From positions 62,001 to 126,000 of the forward strand of contig NZ_AUEP01000009.1 of the NCBI RefSeq assembly GCF_000426045.1: a stretch of DNA of 64,000 nucleotides, given 5' to 3'. Under the pieces are notes generated by a model that did not search any database, had not been told where the DNA came from, and saw nothing but the letters and a program-made list of their open reading frames with translations. The stretch comes from Marmoricola sp. URHB0036. GTDB lineage: Bacteria > Actinomycetota > Actinomycetes > Propionibacteriales > Nocardioidaceae. This document shows, one piece after another, positions 30,802-39,503 of the stretch; position 1 is the stretch's first letter; every line of letters starts with the position of its first letter. Made by a program: the position numbers and the translations under genes.

Positions 30802-32000
30802 CCCGACGCGTACTCCTGCACGTCGGCGCCCCCAAGACCGGCACCTCCTTCGTCCAGGACATCCTCTTCACCAACCGGGCGGCCCTGCGGGAGCGCGGCA
30901 TCCTGTACGCCGCCGACCGGCACGACGCCCACTTCCTCGCCGCCCTCGACCTGATGGAGCTTCCCTGGGGCGGTCTGGAACGAGAGGCGGTCGGCGCCTG
31001 GGACCGGCTGGCGGCCGAGGTCCGCGCGTGGCCCGGGACCGCGATCATCAGCCACGAGATCTTCGGTACGGCGTCGCGCGTGCAGGTGGCGCGTGCCCTG
31101 GAGTCACTCGGCGACGACAGCGAGATCCACGTCGTCTTCTCGGCCCGTGACCTGGTGCGCCAGATCCCCGCGGAGTGGCAGGAGAACGTCAAGCACCGGC
31201 GTACCAAGACCTACGGCCGATTCCTGGAGAACCTGCAGGACCCCGAGCGCAGCGCCGAGGTGGCCCAGTGGTTCTGGGGCGTGCAGGAGATCCCGGACGT
31301 GCTGGACCGGTGGGGCGAGTCGCTGCCGCGCGACCAGGTCCACCTCGTCACGGTCCCGCGGCCCGGTGCGAGCCCGACGCTGCTGTGGGAGCGCTTCGCC
31401 GGCGTGTTCGGCATCGACCCGATCGAGTTCACTCCCGAGGGCAAGGCCAACGCCTCGCTCGGCGTACCCGAGTCGACGATGGTCCGGCGCCTGAACATGC
31501 GGCTCAACGACACCCTGCCCAACCACCACTACCGCACCTTCGTGCGTGAGCTGCTGGTGCACCGCAACCTCTCCGGCCGGCCCGGATCGCCGCGACTGTC
31601 GCTGCCCGAGGACACCTACCGCTGGGCGAGCGACCTCGCCCGCTCCTGGGTCAGCGAGCTCGCGTTGCGGGGGTACGACGTCGTCGGCACCCTCGACGAC
31701 CTGGTGCCCGGCGATCCACTGCCCTTCGTCGATCCCGACCACGGCGACGAGGAGCAGGTGGGCGATGCCGCCCTGGACGCGCTCGCGATCATGACGCGGG
31801 AGACCGCACGGCTCCGCGACGTGGAGATCGAGCTGCACGGGGTGATCGACGACCTGATGGGCCAGCTCGACCGGTTCCACTCCACCCGCAGCTACAAGGC
31901 CAAGGAGCGGCTGGTCGCGATGTCGTCGACCAACCCGTTCGCGCGAGCCGGGCTCGCGACCTACCGACGGTTGCGCGGCAGGAACTCGCGGTCCACGTAG
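30798..32000 (+). CDS. Sulfotransferase-like protein (paralogue 2)
   Basis: A 400-residue paralogue of the protein at 28562. It has the phosphate-binding loop HVGAPKTGTSFVQ (residues 8-20), FSARDLVRQIPAEWQE, WFWGVQEIPDVLDRWG and HLVTVPRPG. The extra C-terminal 60 residues contain a likely coiled coil (TRETARLRDVEIELHGVIDD) and a basic tail, absent from paralogue 1. GTG 30798 overlaps the previous stop by 4 bp. The last 40 bp overlap the convergent EcsC-like gene. Two paralogues in one coupled unit suggest two acceptors or a heteromeric enzyme; this is inference. Confidence 0.75.
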   Translation: MTRRVLLHVGAPKTGTSFVQDILFTNRAALRERGILYAADRHDAHFLAALDLMELPWGGLEREAVGAWDRLAAEVRAWPGTAIISHEIFGTASRVQVARALESLGDDSEIHVVFSARDLVRQIPAEWQENVKHRRTKTYGRFLENLQDPERSAEVAQWFWGVQEIPDVLDRWGESLPRDQVHLVTVPRPGASPTLLWERFAGVFGIDPIEFTPEGKANASLGVPESTMVRRLNMRLNDTLPNHHYRTFVRELLVHRNLSGRPGSPRLSLPEDTYRWASDLARSWVSELALRGYDVVGTLDDLVPGDPLPFVDPDHGDEEQVGDAALDALAIMTRETARLRDVEIELHGVIDDLMGQLDRFHSTRSYKAKERLVAMSSTNPFARAGLATYRRLRGRNSRST

Positions 32001-32635
32001 CGGCCGACCTGCCAGGTCGCGAACCCGTCGGTGCCGGCGCCGATGATCCCGCCGACCACCGGCACCCGACGTCCCACCGTGAAGGCGATCCGCTTGCCGG
32101 CCATCCGGGTGATGATCTCGCCGGCGACCTCGTTGGCCATCACCGTGCTCAGGTGCTCGTCGTAGACGGGAGCGGTCGCCACCGCCATCGGCGTCCCGGG
32201 GAGCTTCTTCTTCTTGATCAGGGAGAGCATCCGCTCCTCGCCCAGCAGGCTGGCCAGGATGCCGTTGCGGACCCGCTTGTCCGCGAGGTCGTAGCCGCGC
32301 AGGTGCGCGATCGCGGCCACCATCCGGCACTGGATCAGCGCCAGCCCGGCGATGTTGGCCGGCACGGCGACCGGCACCGTCACCAGCCCGCCGATGTTGG
32401 TCAGGAACCCCTGCGCACCCGCGAGGCGCACGTGGGTCTCGATGATGTCCTTGATCGCAGCGGCGTCATCGCCCTGGTGCTCCGCGCGCTCCTTCTCGGC
32501 CAGCACCGCTGCGCCGTCCAGCGGGCCGACGCCCCGGATGGCGCGCTCCAGCGCCTGGTGGACGAACCCGGCAGTGATCTGCGGGGCCACCAGGGTCACC
32601 TTCGGCGCGAGCGACTTCCCGACGCGCTTGGCCAT
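31961..32635 (-). CDS. EcsC-family protein
   Basis: A 224-residue EcsC-like protein. It has a central hydrophobic region rich in Gly and Ala (GLVTVPVAVPANIAGLALIQCRMVAAIAHLRGYD) and a second near the C-terminus (VPVVGGIIGAGTDGFATWQVG), as usual for the family, which is thought to be membrane-associated. Its biochemical role is unknown. ATG 32635 is chosen over ATG 32641 and TTG 32656 because GAAGG lies 7 bp upstream. It is convergent with the sulfotransferase-like gene, overlapping by 40 bp, and divergent from aat. Confidence 0.8.
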   Translation of the reverse strand: MAKRVGKSLAPKVTLVAPQITAGFVHQALERAIRGVGPLDGAAVLAEKERAEHQGDDAAAIKDIIETHVRLAGAQGFLTNIGGLVTVPVAVPANIAGLALIQCRMVAAIAHLRGYDLADKRVRNGILASLLGEERMLSLIKKKKLPGTPMAVATAPVYDEHLSTVMANEVAGEIITRMAGKRIAFTVGRRVPVVGGIIGAGTDGFATWQVGRYVDREFLPRNRR

Positions 32636-32681
32636 GCTCATGCCTTCAGGGTACAAACCACCCGGCTGCCACCATGGACGC

Positions 32682-33362
32682 GTGCCCGTCGAACCTCCTG
32701 CCAGCCCGTGGACGTTCCCGCCGGCCGACTCGGGTGAGGCCGATCTCGTGGCCGTCGGCGCCGACCTCGCCCCCGGGACGGTGCTGGCTGCCTACCGCTG
32801 TGGGCTGTTCCCGATGGCCGTCGACTTCCCGGGCAGGCGCGGCTCCTCGGAGATGGCCTGGTGGTCACCCGATCCGCGAGGAGTGCTCCCCCTCGCCGGG
32901 CTGCGGGTGAGCCGTTCGATGCGCCAGTCGGCCCGCCACTTCGAGGTGCGTGTCGACACGGCTTTCGCCGAGGTGGTCGCCGGCTGTGCCGACCCGCGAC
33001 GGACCGGCGGCTGGATCGACGAGGAGATCGCCACGGCGTACACCGAGCTGCACCGCCTCGGCTGGGCCCACTCGGTCGAGGCCTGGCGAGACGGCGAGCT
33101 CGCGGGTGGTCTGTACGGCGTCGCCATCGGCGGTCTGTTCGCCGGCGAGTCCATGTTCACGCGCGTGCGCGACGCCTCGAAGGTCGCGCTGATGGGGCTG
33201 GTCGACCTCCTCGGCGACGAGTACGCCGCCGTACGCCTGCTCGACACGCAGTGGCAGACCCCGCACCTCGCCACCCTCGGTGTCGTCGAGATCCCGCGAC
33301 GGGACTACCTCACCCGTCTCGAGCGGGCCCTGCCGCTCCCACCGCCCGCACCATTCGCCTGA
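32682..33362 (+). CDS. aat: Leucyl/phenylalanyl-tRNA-protein transferase
   Basis: A 226-residue Aat enzyme. It starts WTFPPADSGEADLVAVGADL, then YRCGLFPM, WWSPDPRGVLPL, and the C-terminal GGLYGVAIGGLFAGESMFTR and TQWQTPHLATLGVVEIPR, all hallmark blocks. It adds Leu or Phe from aminoacyl-tRNA to proteins with N-terminal Lys or Arg, marking them for degradation by the N-end rule. GTG 32682 fits the conserved N-terminus; the frame open from 32352 overlaps the divergent EcsC-like gene. It is convergent with the rhodanese gene, 4 bp apart. Confidence 0.93.
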   Translation: MPVEPPASPWTFPPADSGEADLVAVGADLAPGTVLAAYRCGLFPMAVDFPGRRGSSEMAWWSPDPRGVLPLAGLRVSRSMRQSARHFEVRVDTAFAEVVAGCADPRRTGGWIDEEIATAYTELHRLGWAHSVEAWRDGELAGGLYGVAIGGLFAGESMFTRVRDASKVALMGLVDLLGDEYAAVRLLDTQWQTPHLATLGVVEIPRRDYLTRLERALPLPPPAPFA

Positions 33363-33366
33363 CCAG

Positions 33367-33705
33367 CTAGACGACGAGCGGGTCGCCGCCGGAGTCGCCG
33401 ACCATCGGGCGACCGGCCTCGGCCCAGTCGATCATCCCGCCAGCGAGGTTGATCGCCTCGAAGCCCTTCTCGCGCAGGAACGCGGTGGCCTGGGCCGAAC
33501 GACCACCGACCTTGCACACGACCAGCAGCTGCTGGTCGACGGGGAGCTCCTCGGCGCGGGCCGGGATCTCGGTGAGCGGAATGTGGACCGCACCCTCGAT
33601 GCGGCCGTACTGCCACTCGACGGGCTCGCGCACGTCGAGGACGGTGACCCCCTCAGGGATCGGATCGGGGACCTGGGCGACCTCGATCGTGGGGACTTCG
33701 ATCAT
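33367..33705 (-). CDS. Single-domain rhodanese-like protein
   Basis: A 112-residue rhodanese domain. VTVLDVREPVEWQYGRIEGAVHIP is the CH2A motif, and VVCKVGGRSAQAT carries the active-site Cys64 in a loop of the rhodanese kind. It can carry sulfane sulfur and donate it to thiol or cyanide acceptors in the cytoplasm. The ending SGGDPLVV is unusual but short. It lies 9 bp downstream of the DNA glycosylase gene on the same strand and is likely co-transcribed. Confidence 0.9.
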   Translation of the reverse strand: MIEVPTIEVAQVPDPIPEGVTVLDVREPVEWQYGRIEGAVHIPLTEIPARAEELPVDQQLLVVCKVGGRSAQATAFLREKGFEAINLAGGMIDWAEAGRPMVGDSGGDPLVV

Positions 33706-33714
33706 GGCCGCAGG

Positions 33715-34581
33715 CTACTTCAGCAGCTTGGACATGCGTCGGTCGGCCAACGGCTTGCCGCCGGTCTGGCAGGTCGGGCAGTACTGCAGGCTGGAGTCGG
33801 CGAAGCTCACCTCACGCACCACGTCTCCGCACACCGGGCACTTCTGACCGGTGCGGCCGTGCACCGCCATGTTGCTCTTCTTCTCCCCCTTGAGCTCACT
33901 GGCGGCCAGTCCCTCGGAGCGCTTCACCGCGTCGCCGAGCACGTTGCGGATGGCGTCGTACAGGGTCTGCATCTCCTCGTCGTCGAGGCTGTTGGAGGGC
34001 TTGAAGGGCGACATCTTTGCGGCGTGCAGCAGCTCGTCGGAGTAGGCGTTGCCGATGCCGGCGATGTTGCTCTGGTGGCGCAGCACGCCCTTGATCTGCG
34101 CCCGCCCCGCCTTGTCGAGGATGGAGCGGAGGACGTCGATGGTGAAGTCGTCGGCCAGCGGATCTGGACCGAGCCGGGCGATGCCCTCGATCTCGGAGGG
34201 GTCGCGCACGACGTACAGCGCCAGGCTCTTGCGGGTGCCCGCCTCGGTGATGTCGAGACCGGCACCGTTGTCGAGCACGATCCGGGCGGCGAGCGGCGAC
34301 TTGCTGTTGGGGCGCGCCGGGAGCTGGGGCACCTCGTCCTTCCAGCGCACCCAGCCGGCACGCGCGAGGTGCAGCACCAGGTGGGTGCCGGAGACGTCGA
34401 TGTCGAGGAACTTGCCGTGCCGGGTGACCCCGTCGACCATGCCGCCGGCCAGCGCCGTGATCGGCGGGTCGTAGGTCTTCAGGCAGCTGAACGCAGCGAT
34501 GTCGACGCGTACGACGGCGCGGCCGTCGAGTCGGCGGGACAGGTCGTCGACCAGCGCTTCGACCTCGGGCAGCTCGGGCAC
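33715..34581 (-). CDS. Fpg/Nei-family DNA glycosylase/AP lyase
   Basis: A 288-residue formamidopyrimidine/endonuclease VIII-type glycosylase. The N-terminus MPELPEVEAL provides the catalytic Pro2 and Glu3. RHGKFLDID holds the conserved lysine, and HQSNIAGIGNAYSDELL is the helix-two-turn-helix. The C-terminal zinc finger is C-x2-C-x16-C-x2-C (CPVC and CPTC). It removes oxidised bases and cuts the resulting abasic site. The sequence is of the actinobacterial Fpg/Nei type; I cannot tell Fpg from Nei specificity. It starts an operon with the rhodanese gene. Confidence 0.92.
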   Translation of the reverse strand: MPELPEVEALVDDLSRRLDGRAVVRVDIAAFSCLKTYDPPITALAGGMVDGVTRHGKFLDIDVSGTHLVLHLARAGWVRWKDEVPQLPARPNSKSPLAARIVLDNGAGLDITEAGTRKSLALYVVRDPSEIEGIARLGPDPLADDFTIDVLRSILDKAGRAQIKGVLRHQSNIAGIGNAYSDELLHAAKMSPFKPSNSLDDEEMQTLYDAIRNVLGDAVKRSEGLAASELKGEKKSNMAVHGRTGQKCPVCGDVVREVSFADSSLQYCPTCQTGGKPLADRRMSKLLK

Positions 34582-34632
34582 GCAGACACGTTACTGCGGT
34601 AACCCACACCCTCGACCCTCGTTTGACCCCAC

Positions 34633-36174
34633 ATGCGTGCTCTCCGGACCCGATCGATGCTGGCGCTGGCAACCGCGATGACGGCCGTGCTGCTCCCCTC
34701 GACGTCGTACGGCGCCCAGGAAGCGTCGCCGTCGGCTCCCGCGCCCGGCAGTCCCGCGTACGTCGCCCGCGACCTGCAGAACATGCAGGACGCCTACGGT
34801 CGGATCACCGGCCCGGGCGGCCAGCTGCAGAACCCGGCGTACCTCGCCTCGCTCGCGGCTGCCGGGACCGCCGACCAGACCTCCCAGCTGCTGGAGCAGG
34901 CCGCCTCCCCGACGCGGATCGCCGTGACGCCTGGACGCGTGGTGCCCGGCTGGAACGTCGGCAACCCGCTGCGCGCCGGCTGGAACGGCACTCGTGGGCA
35001 GAGCGAGCGCATCTCCTTCACCAACCGCTACGGCGCCCTGCTCAACGGCACCGTCTACCGGCCGAAGCCCGGCGCCCGCGACCCCTACACCGGCGAGGTG
35101 CTGCGGGGTCCCTTCCCGGGTGTGGTGATCACCGAGGGCTCGGTGCAGGGCAGCGAGGGGATGTACCGCTGGCTCGCCCAGGACCTCGCCGAGCGCGGCT
35201 ACGTCGTACTCACCTACGACGTGCAGGGCCAGGGGGGCGGCGAGACGCTCCCTCACGCGCCGGTGCCCGGGGGCGAGAGCAACGCGCTGCCGTTCTGCAA
35301 CCCGTTCGCGACGCCGCAGGACGGTGAGCAGTTCGGCTGCCCGGGTACGCCGGCCCAGCAGCTGTCCAACTTCGTCGTCGGCACCGAGGACGCGCTGTCG
35401 TTCTTCACCTCGACCCCCTCCCAGCACTACGCCAACCCGCGGTCGGAGGGCGCACAGGTGAGCGCGTTCAACCCCTACTGGCAGCAGTTCGACCGCTCCG
35501 TCGACACCCGCACCGTGACCCCCGGGCGGACCACGAGGATCGCGATCATCGGCCACTCGATGGGCGCGGCGGCCGTCTCCAAGGTGCAGGGCACCGACAA
35601 GCGGGTCGAGGCAGTCGTGGCGCTCGACAAGCTCACCGGTCCCGGCTCCTCGGGCCCCCTCGACGGCAGCGGCAACAAGCCGGTGGTCCCCGGGCTCGGG
35701 ATGCAGTCGGAGTACGGCTTCACCGTCTCGCCGTACCTCACCAGCGGGAGCTCCTCGCTCACCCCCGAGCCCTCGCCCAACGGTCCCGACCCGAAGCGCG
35801 AGCGGGCGACCGGGTACGACGCCTGGCGCAAGGCCGGGGTCGACAGCATGGTCGTCGTACCCCGGGCGTCGACCCATCTCGACTACACCGACATCCCGCT
35901 CGTGCTCCCGGCCAGCCGCTACGGCCAGGACCTGTCCAGCCACTACGTGCAGGCTTGGCTCGACCGCTACCTCAAGCACCGCAGCAACGACGCCGCCCTG
36001 ACCGGGGACACCTTCCGCTACCTCGAACCGGCCGGCAACGGCGTGTGGGCGCCGGTGACCCTGCACCGCGCCTCGCTGCTGAGCTTCTACTACTGCTCGG
36101 CCTACGGCTTCCACTCCGGTTCGAAGGTGCTGAGCAACGGCGACATCGCGCACGTGGGCGGCTGCGGCGCCTGA
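34633..36174 (+). CDS. Secreted alpha/beta hydrolase
   Basis: A 513-residue exported protein with a signal peptide (RTRSMLALATAMTAVLLPSTSYGA). The middle has PGVVITEGSVQGSEGMYRWLA and YVVLTYDVQGQGGGE, and IGHSMGAAAVS contains the nucleophile elbow G-H-S-M-G with the probable catalytic Ser. RASTHLDYTDIPL may provide the histidine. The fold is alpha/beta hydrolase, as in secreted lipases and dienelactone hydrolase-like enzymes, but the substrate is unknown. Two cysteines near the end (YYCSAYG and GGCGA) may form a disulfide. ATG 34633 gives the signal peptide. Confidence 0.8.
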   Translation: MRALRTRSMLALATAMTAVLLPSTSYGAQEASPSAPAPGSPAYVARDLQNMQDAYGRITGPGGQLQNPAYLASLAAAGTADQTSQLLEQAASPTRIAVTPGRVVPGWNVGNPLRAGWNGTRGQSERISFTNRYGALLNGTVYRPKPGARDPYTGEVLRGPFPGVVITEGSVQGSEGMYRWLAQDLAERGYVVLTYDVQGQGGGETLPHAPVPGGESNALPFCNPFATPQDGEQFGCPGTPAQQLSNFVVGTEDALSFFTSTPSQHYANPRSEGAQVSAFNPYWQQFDRSVDTRTVTPGRTTRIAIIGHSMGAAAVSKVQGTDKRVEAVVALDKLTGPGSSGPLDGSGNKPVVPGLGMQSEYGFTVSPYLTSGSSSLTPEPSPNGPDPKRERATGYDAWRKAGVDSMVVVPRASTHLDYTDIPLVLPASRYGQDLSSHYVQAWLDRYLKHRSNDAALTGDTFRYLEPAGNGVWAPVTLHRASLLSFYYCSAYGFHSGSKVLSNGDIAHVGGCGA

Positions 36175-36212
36175 CCTCTGGTCTGATTCGCCGGCGCGAG
36201 GGAGAATCGGGC

Positions 36213-36443
36213 ATGACCGCCGTGGCGCCAGCCCCTCTGGGAGCCGAGTTCTTCCTCGATGCCCGCGGCGGCGCGCGCTCCCTGCGAGTCCGCTGGCACC
36301 GCGAGGAGGGACTGGTGGTGCTCTCGCTCTGGCGAGGCCGCGAGTGCACCGGCACCTTCCGCCTGACCATCGACGAGGTGCCGATCCTGATCGAGTCCTT
36401 GCGCGCGGGCCTGGACACGGCGTACGAGGAAACGCGCTCCTGA
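36213..36443 (+). CDS. Small hypothetical protein
   Basis: A 76-residue protein with no signal peptide. It is mostly beta-like (LGAEFFLDARGGARSLRVRW, LVVLSLWRGRECTGTFRL) and ends in an acidic helix (VPILIESLRAGLDTAYEE). A good purine-rich site (GAGGGAGA) precedes ATG 36213. I know no function for it. It lies 38 bp after the hydrolase gene and is followed by copy A of the 90-bp repeat. The longer frame from 35955 overlaps the hydrolase and is not used. Confidence 0.7.
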   Translation: MTAVAPAPLGAEFFLDARGGARSLRVRWHREEGLVVLSLWRGRECTGTFRLTIDEVPILIESLRAGLDTAYEETRS

Positions 36444-36463
36444 CCTCCGTCGCCCGAGGACAC

Positions 36464-36554
36464 GAAACGGACAGGGCGGGCGGGCAATTCTGTAGCCGGG
36501 CGGCCGAAGTATCCCCCTTCCGGTGGCGGTTTCCCCGGGCGCCCGGGGAAACCG
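36464..36554. repeat. 90-bp dispersed element with 22-bp palindrome, copy A
   Basis: Starts GAAACGGACAGGGCGGGCGG, with a 66-bp variable region followed by the self-complementary 22-mer at 36530-36551 (TTTCCCCGGGC/GCCCGGGGAAA). It aligns without gaps to copies at 44360-44450 and 50923-51013; A and C match in 57 of the first 66 positions. It lies 20 bp after a gene end. The palindrome could act as a terminator; the conserved upstream part is unexplained. Confidence 0.75.
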
Positions 36555-36623
36555 CCGACCCCATCGCTACGACTCGCTAGCGAAATCTACGGAATCCCCT
36601 AGACATCCCGATATCGTCCGATC

Positions 36624-37826
36624 GTGGACCCGATCAGGAACCCCTACGCTCCGGGCGCCGGGCAGCGGCCGCCCGAGCTGGCCGGCCGCGACCGTGAGCT
36701 CAAGCAGTTCGAGGTGACCCTCGAGCGGGTGGCGGCCGGACGACCCGACCGCAGCATGGTGCTCTCCGGCCTCCGCGGGGTCGGCAAGACGGTGCTGCTC
36801 AACGCGTTGCGCAGCCTGGCGGTGAAGCGGGCGTGGGGCACCGGCAAGATCGAGGCCCGCCCTGACCAGTCCCTGCGGCTGCCGCTGGCGCAGGCGGTGC
36901 ACGCCGCGGTCCGCGAGGTCGCCCACCGGCACCGCGATCCCGACAAGGTCGACCAGGTCGCCGGCGTGCTCAAGGCCTTCGCGCTGCGCACCGAGCTCAA
37001 GGACCGCAAGGCCAGCAGCGGGCAGAGCAGGTGGCAGCCCCCGATCGACGTGCTCGCCGCCAAGGGCCGCGCCGACTCCGGCGACCTCGAGCTCGACCTC
37101 ATCGAGCTGTTCACCGACGTCGCCTCGCTGGCCGGCGACCTCGGCGTCGGCATCGCGCTGTTCGTCGACGAGATGCAGGACATCCCCCTGGCCGAGCTGT
37201 CCGCCGTCTGTGGCGCCTGCCACGAGATGAGCCAGCAGGGCGCTCCCCTGATCGTGGTCGGCGCCGGACTGCCGCACCTCCCGGTCGCACTCGCCTCCTC
37301 GAAGTCGTACGCCGAACGGCTGTTCCGCTACGTCGTCGTCGACCGACTCCCCCGCGAGATGGCCGAACGGGCCTGGACCCTGCCGGCCGCGAGTGAGGAC
37401 ACCACCTTCGAACCGAAGGCGCTCGAGGAGCTCTACCGCCTGACGGACGGTTACCCGTACTTCGTGCAGGCCTACGGCAAGGTCACCTGGGACGTCGCCG
37501 TCGAGTCGCCGATCACCTGGGCCGACGTGATGCAGGCTGCCCCCGAGGCGGAGGCCGAGCTCGCCGTCGGCTTCTTCGGTGCCCGCTACGACCGGGCCAC
37601 TCCGGCCGAGCGCGAGTACATGACGGCGATGGCCGATCTCGGCGAGGGCACCGACGACCTGGCCGTCAGCACGGCCGACGTGGCCAGGCTGCTGGGCCGC
37701 AAGCCGCAGTCCCTCTCCCCCGCGCGCGACGGCCTCATCAAGAAGGGGCTGGTGTTCTCGGGCGAGCGCGGCACCGTCGCGTTCACGGTCCCCCACTTCG
37801 GCAAGTTCCTGCGCAACCAGCGCTGA
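36624..37826 (+). CDS. AAA-family ATP-binding protein (Orc1/archaeal ATPase-like)
   Basis: A 400-residue P-loop ATPase. Walker A is GLRGVGKT (49-56), Walker B is IALFVDEMQD near residue 180, and a sensor-like region GAGLPHLPVALASSK follows. The C-terminal third reads as a winged-helix domain (TADVARLLGRKPQSLSPARD then LIKKGLVFSGERGTVAFTVP). The layout resembles the actinobacterial ATPases related to Orc1/Cdc6 and archaeal ATPases, with a possible DNA-binding tail. The function is not established. GTG 36624 is the only good start. It is monocistronic and convergent with a lipoprotein gene. Confidence 0.8.
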   Translation: MDPIRNPYAPGAGQRPPELAGRDRELKQFEVTLERVAAGRPDRSMVLSGLRGVGKTVLLNALRSLAVKRAWGTGKIEARPDQSLRLPLAQAVHAAVREVAHRHRDPDKVDQVAGVLKAFALRTELKDRKASSGQSRWQPPIDVLAAKGRADSGDLELDLIELFTDVASLAGDLGVGIALFVDEMQDIPLAELSAVCGACHEMSQQGAPLIVVGAGLPHLPVALASSKSYAERLFRYVVVDRLPREMAERAWTLPAASEDTTFEPKALEELYRLTDGYPYFVQAYGKVTWDVAVESPITWADVMQAAPEAEAELAVGFFGARYDRATPAEREYMTAMADLGEGTDDLAVSTADVARLLGRKPQSLSPARDGLIKKGLVFSGERGTVAFTVPHFGKFLRNQR

Positions 37827-37851
37827 CCACGGCGCCCGGACAGCGGTCAGC
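37822..37851. terminator. Weak hairpin between convergent genes
   Basis: A 7-bp stem (GCTGACC, 37822-37828, with GGTCAGC, 37845-37851) encloses both stop codons. There is no T tract. It is a possible shared terminator of low strength. Confidence 0.4.
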
Positions 37852-38710
37852 CGGCCTGCTGCTTGGACGCGACGACCTTCTGGAGTGCGGCGAACTCCTC
37901 CCGGGCGCTGAGCCGGTTGAGCTCCTCGGTGAACTGCGTGTTGCGGTCCAGGTTCGTGTTGAAGGCCTTGGTGGTCGCCACGAAGCGATCGGTGGCGGCG
38001 CCGACTCCCAGGTCACCGGCTGCCATGGCCGCGAGCACCGAGCGGCGCTGCTCGACCGCGGTGAGGCTGCCCTTCGCGTACGCCGCCATCATGGTGTTCT
38101 TCGATCCGGAGAGCTCGGTCAGCACCTCGACGCAGTCCTTCGCCGCCGCGTCGTGGCGTCGCATCAGCTGCTTGGCGTAGGCCGTCGCCGAGCTCGTGGT
38201 GGGCGGCGAGTCGGACACGACCTGGAACACGTCGAGGCAGCGCTCGAGCGAGGCGCGGTAGGCGGGGAACGCGGTGTAGTAGCCGTCGTTGAAGGTGTCC
38301 TGCTCCACCGCCTGGGCGATGAACGCGTCGTAGGCCTTCTTCACCTCCGGATCCTCGAGCGCCGACAGGTCCGCCAACGCGTCGCGCTGCTCATCGCGCT
38401 TGGCGAACGCCTTGGTCAGCTGGTCCTGCGAGCTGGTGATGGCGTCGTCGTCCAGCGAACCGTCGGGGTGCGCCCGGAGGAAGGTGACCGCTGCCTGCTG
38501 GGCCGCCACATCGGCCTGGGCCACCTGACCGTAGGCGTCGCTCAGCTTCGTGATCGCCTGGCTGGCCGCCCGGTAGTCCGGCTTCGCGGACGACGTGCTG
38601 TCACCGGTCGATGAGTCCCCACCAGCCCCGCAGCCAGCCAGTGCACCGGCCAAGATCCCGGCCAGCACCACAGCACCGGCTCTTCGACATCCGTGCCGCA
38701 TCGCTCGCAT
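37847..38710 (-). CDS. Hypothetical lipoprotein
   Basis: A 287-residue exported protein. The lipobox is LAGC with Cys27, after a basic N-terminus and a hydrophobic stretch (AVVLAGILAGALAG). The mature part is helical and rich in Ala, Asp and Gln, with KLSDAYGQVAQADVAAQQAA and SKNTMMAAYAKGS; it is likely a helical bundle. No enzymatic motif is seen. ATG 38710 has a GGGGGACGG site just upstream on its strand; the longer frame to 38797 is not used. Its start is 230 bp from the next gene at 38941, a stretch in which I see nothing I can name. Confidence 0.7.
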   Translation of the reverse strand: MRAMRHGCRRAGAVVLAGILAGALAGCGAGGDSSTGDSTSSAKPDYRAASQAITKLSDAYGQVAQADVAAQQAAVTFLRAHPDGSLDDDAITSSQDQLTKAFAKRDEQRDALADLSALEDPEVKKAYDAFIAQAVEQDTFNDGYYTAFPAYRASLERCLDVFQVVSDSPPTTSSATAYAKQLMRRHDAAAKDCVEVLTELSGSKNTMMAAYAKGSLTAVEQRRSVLAAMAAGDLGVGAATDRFVATTKAFNTNLDRNTQFTEELNRLSAREEFAALQKVVASKQQAG

Positions 38711-38940
38711 GTCCGTCCCCCGTCGCCTCACGTCATGGACCCACGTGATGCCCACCAACGCGGCCCGACAAACCAGAGGGCAGGCACGCGCCTCCACCCT
38801 CTCCGCCTTGCGGCGTAGGCCGTCCCATCCATCCGGCGTACCGCTAGTTCGGTCCTACGGCGGATTCGCGACGAGGTATCTGGCGGCGAACGTAGTGCTC
38901 ATCAACCAGCACACCGATTGCCCCCGAGAGGAACCCGCTC

Positions 38941-39465
38941 ATGTCCACCATCGCCGCCCGCCCACCGGTGACCCGGAACGTCTCCACGCCGGCCACCAAG
39001 GCCTCGCCCCGCAAGATCATCGATGCCACCATCGACCGCATCTCCGAGGTCCTGACCGCGCACAGCATCGCCGTGCTCCGGATCAGTCTCGGGATCGTCT
39101 TCCTGGTCTTCGCCTCCTTCAAGTTCGTCTCCGGGGCCAGCCCGGCAGAGGATCTCGCCGTCGCCACCGTCGACAAGCTGACCCTCGGGATGGTCAACGG
39201 ACACTCGGCGTTGCTGCTCACCGCTCTCACCGAGACCGTCATCGGCATCACCTTGCTGACCGGTCGATTCGTCAAGGTCGGCCTGGCCGTGATGGCGATG
39301 GCACTGGTCGGGATCCTGTCCCCGCTGGTGCTGTTCCCTGACCAGATGTGGAGCGGCAACGGCCCGACCCTCACCGGCCAGTACGTCTTCAAGGACCTCG
39401 TCCTGGCGGCCGCCGGCCTGGTCGTCGCAGCACACGCACTCGGCGCCCGCCTGCGTCGCGGCTGA
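38941..39465 (+). CDS. DoxX/YkgB (DUF417)-like membrane protein
   Basis: A 174-residue protein with about four membrane segments: AVLRISLGIVFLVFASFKFV, ALLLTALTETVIGITLLTGR, AVMAMALVGILSPLVLFP and VLAAAGLVVAAHALGA. This layout and VFKDLVLAAAGLV fit the YkgB/DUF417 branch of the DoxX superfamily. The function is unknown in most bacteria. ATG 38941 has a purine-rich upstream site (GAGAGGAA). It is divergent from the lipoprotein gene. Confidence 0.78.
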   Translation: MSTIAARPPVTRNVSTPATKASPRKIIDATIDRISEVLTAHSIAVLRISLGIVFLVFASFKFVSGASPAEDLAVATVDKLTLGMVNGHSALLLTALTETVIGITLLTGRFVKVGLAVMAMALVGILSPLVLFPDQMWSGNGPTLTGQYVFKDLVLAAAGLVVAAHALGARLRRG

Positions 39466-39503
39466 ACGCACGTCTCGTCACACCTCCGCCCTAGAGTCCC
39501 GCC

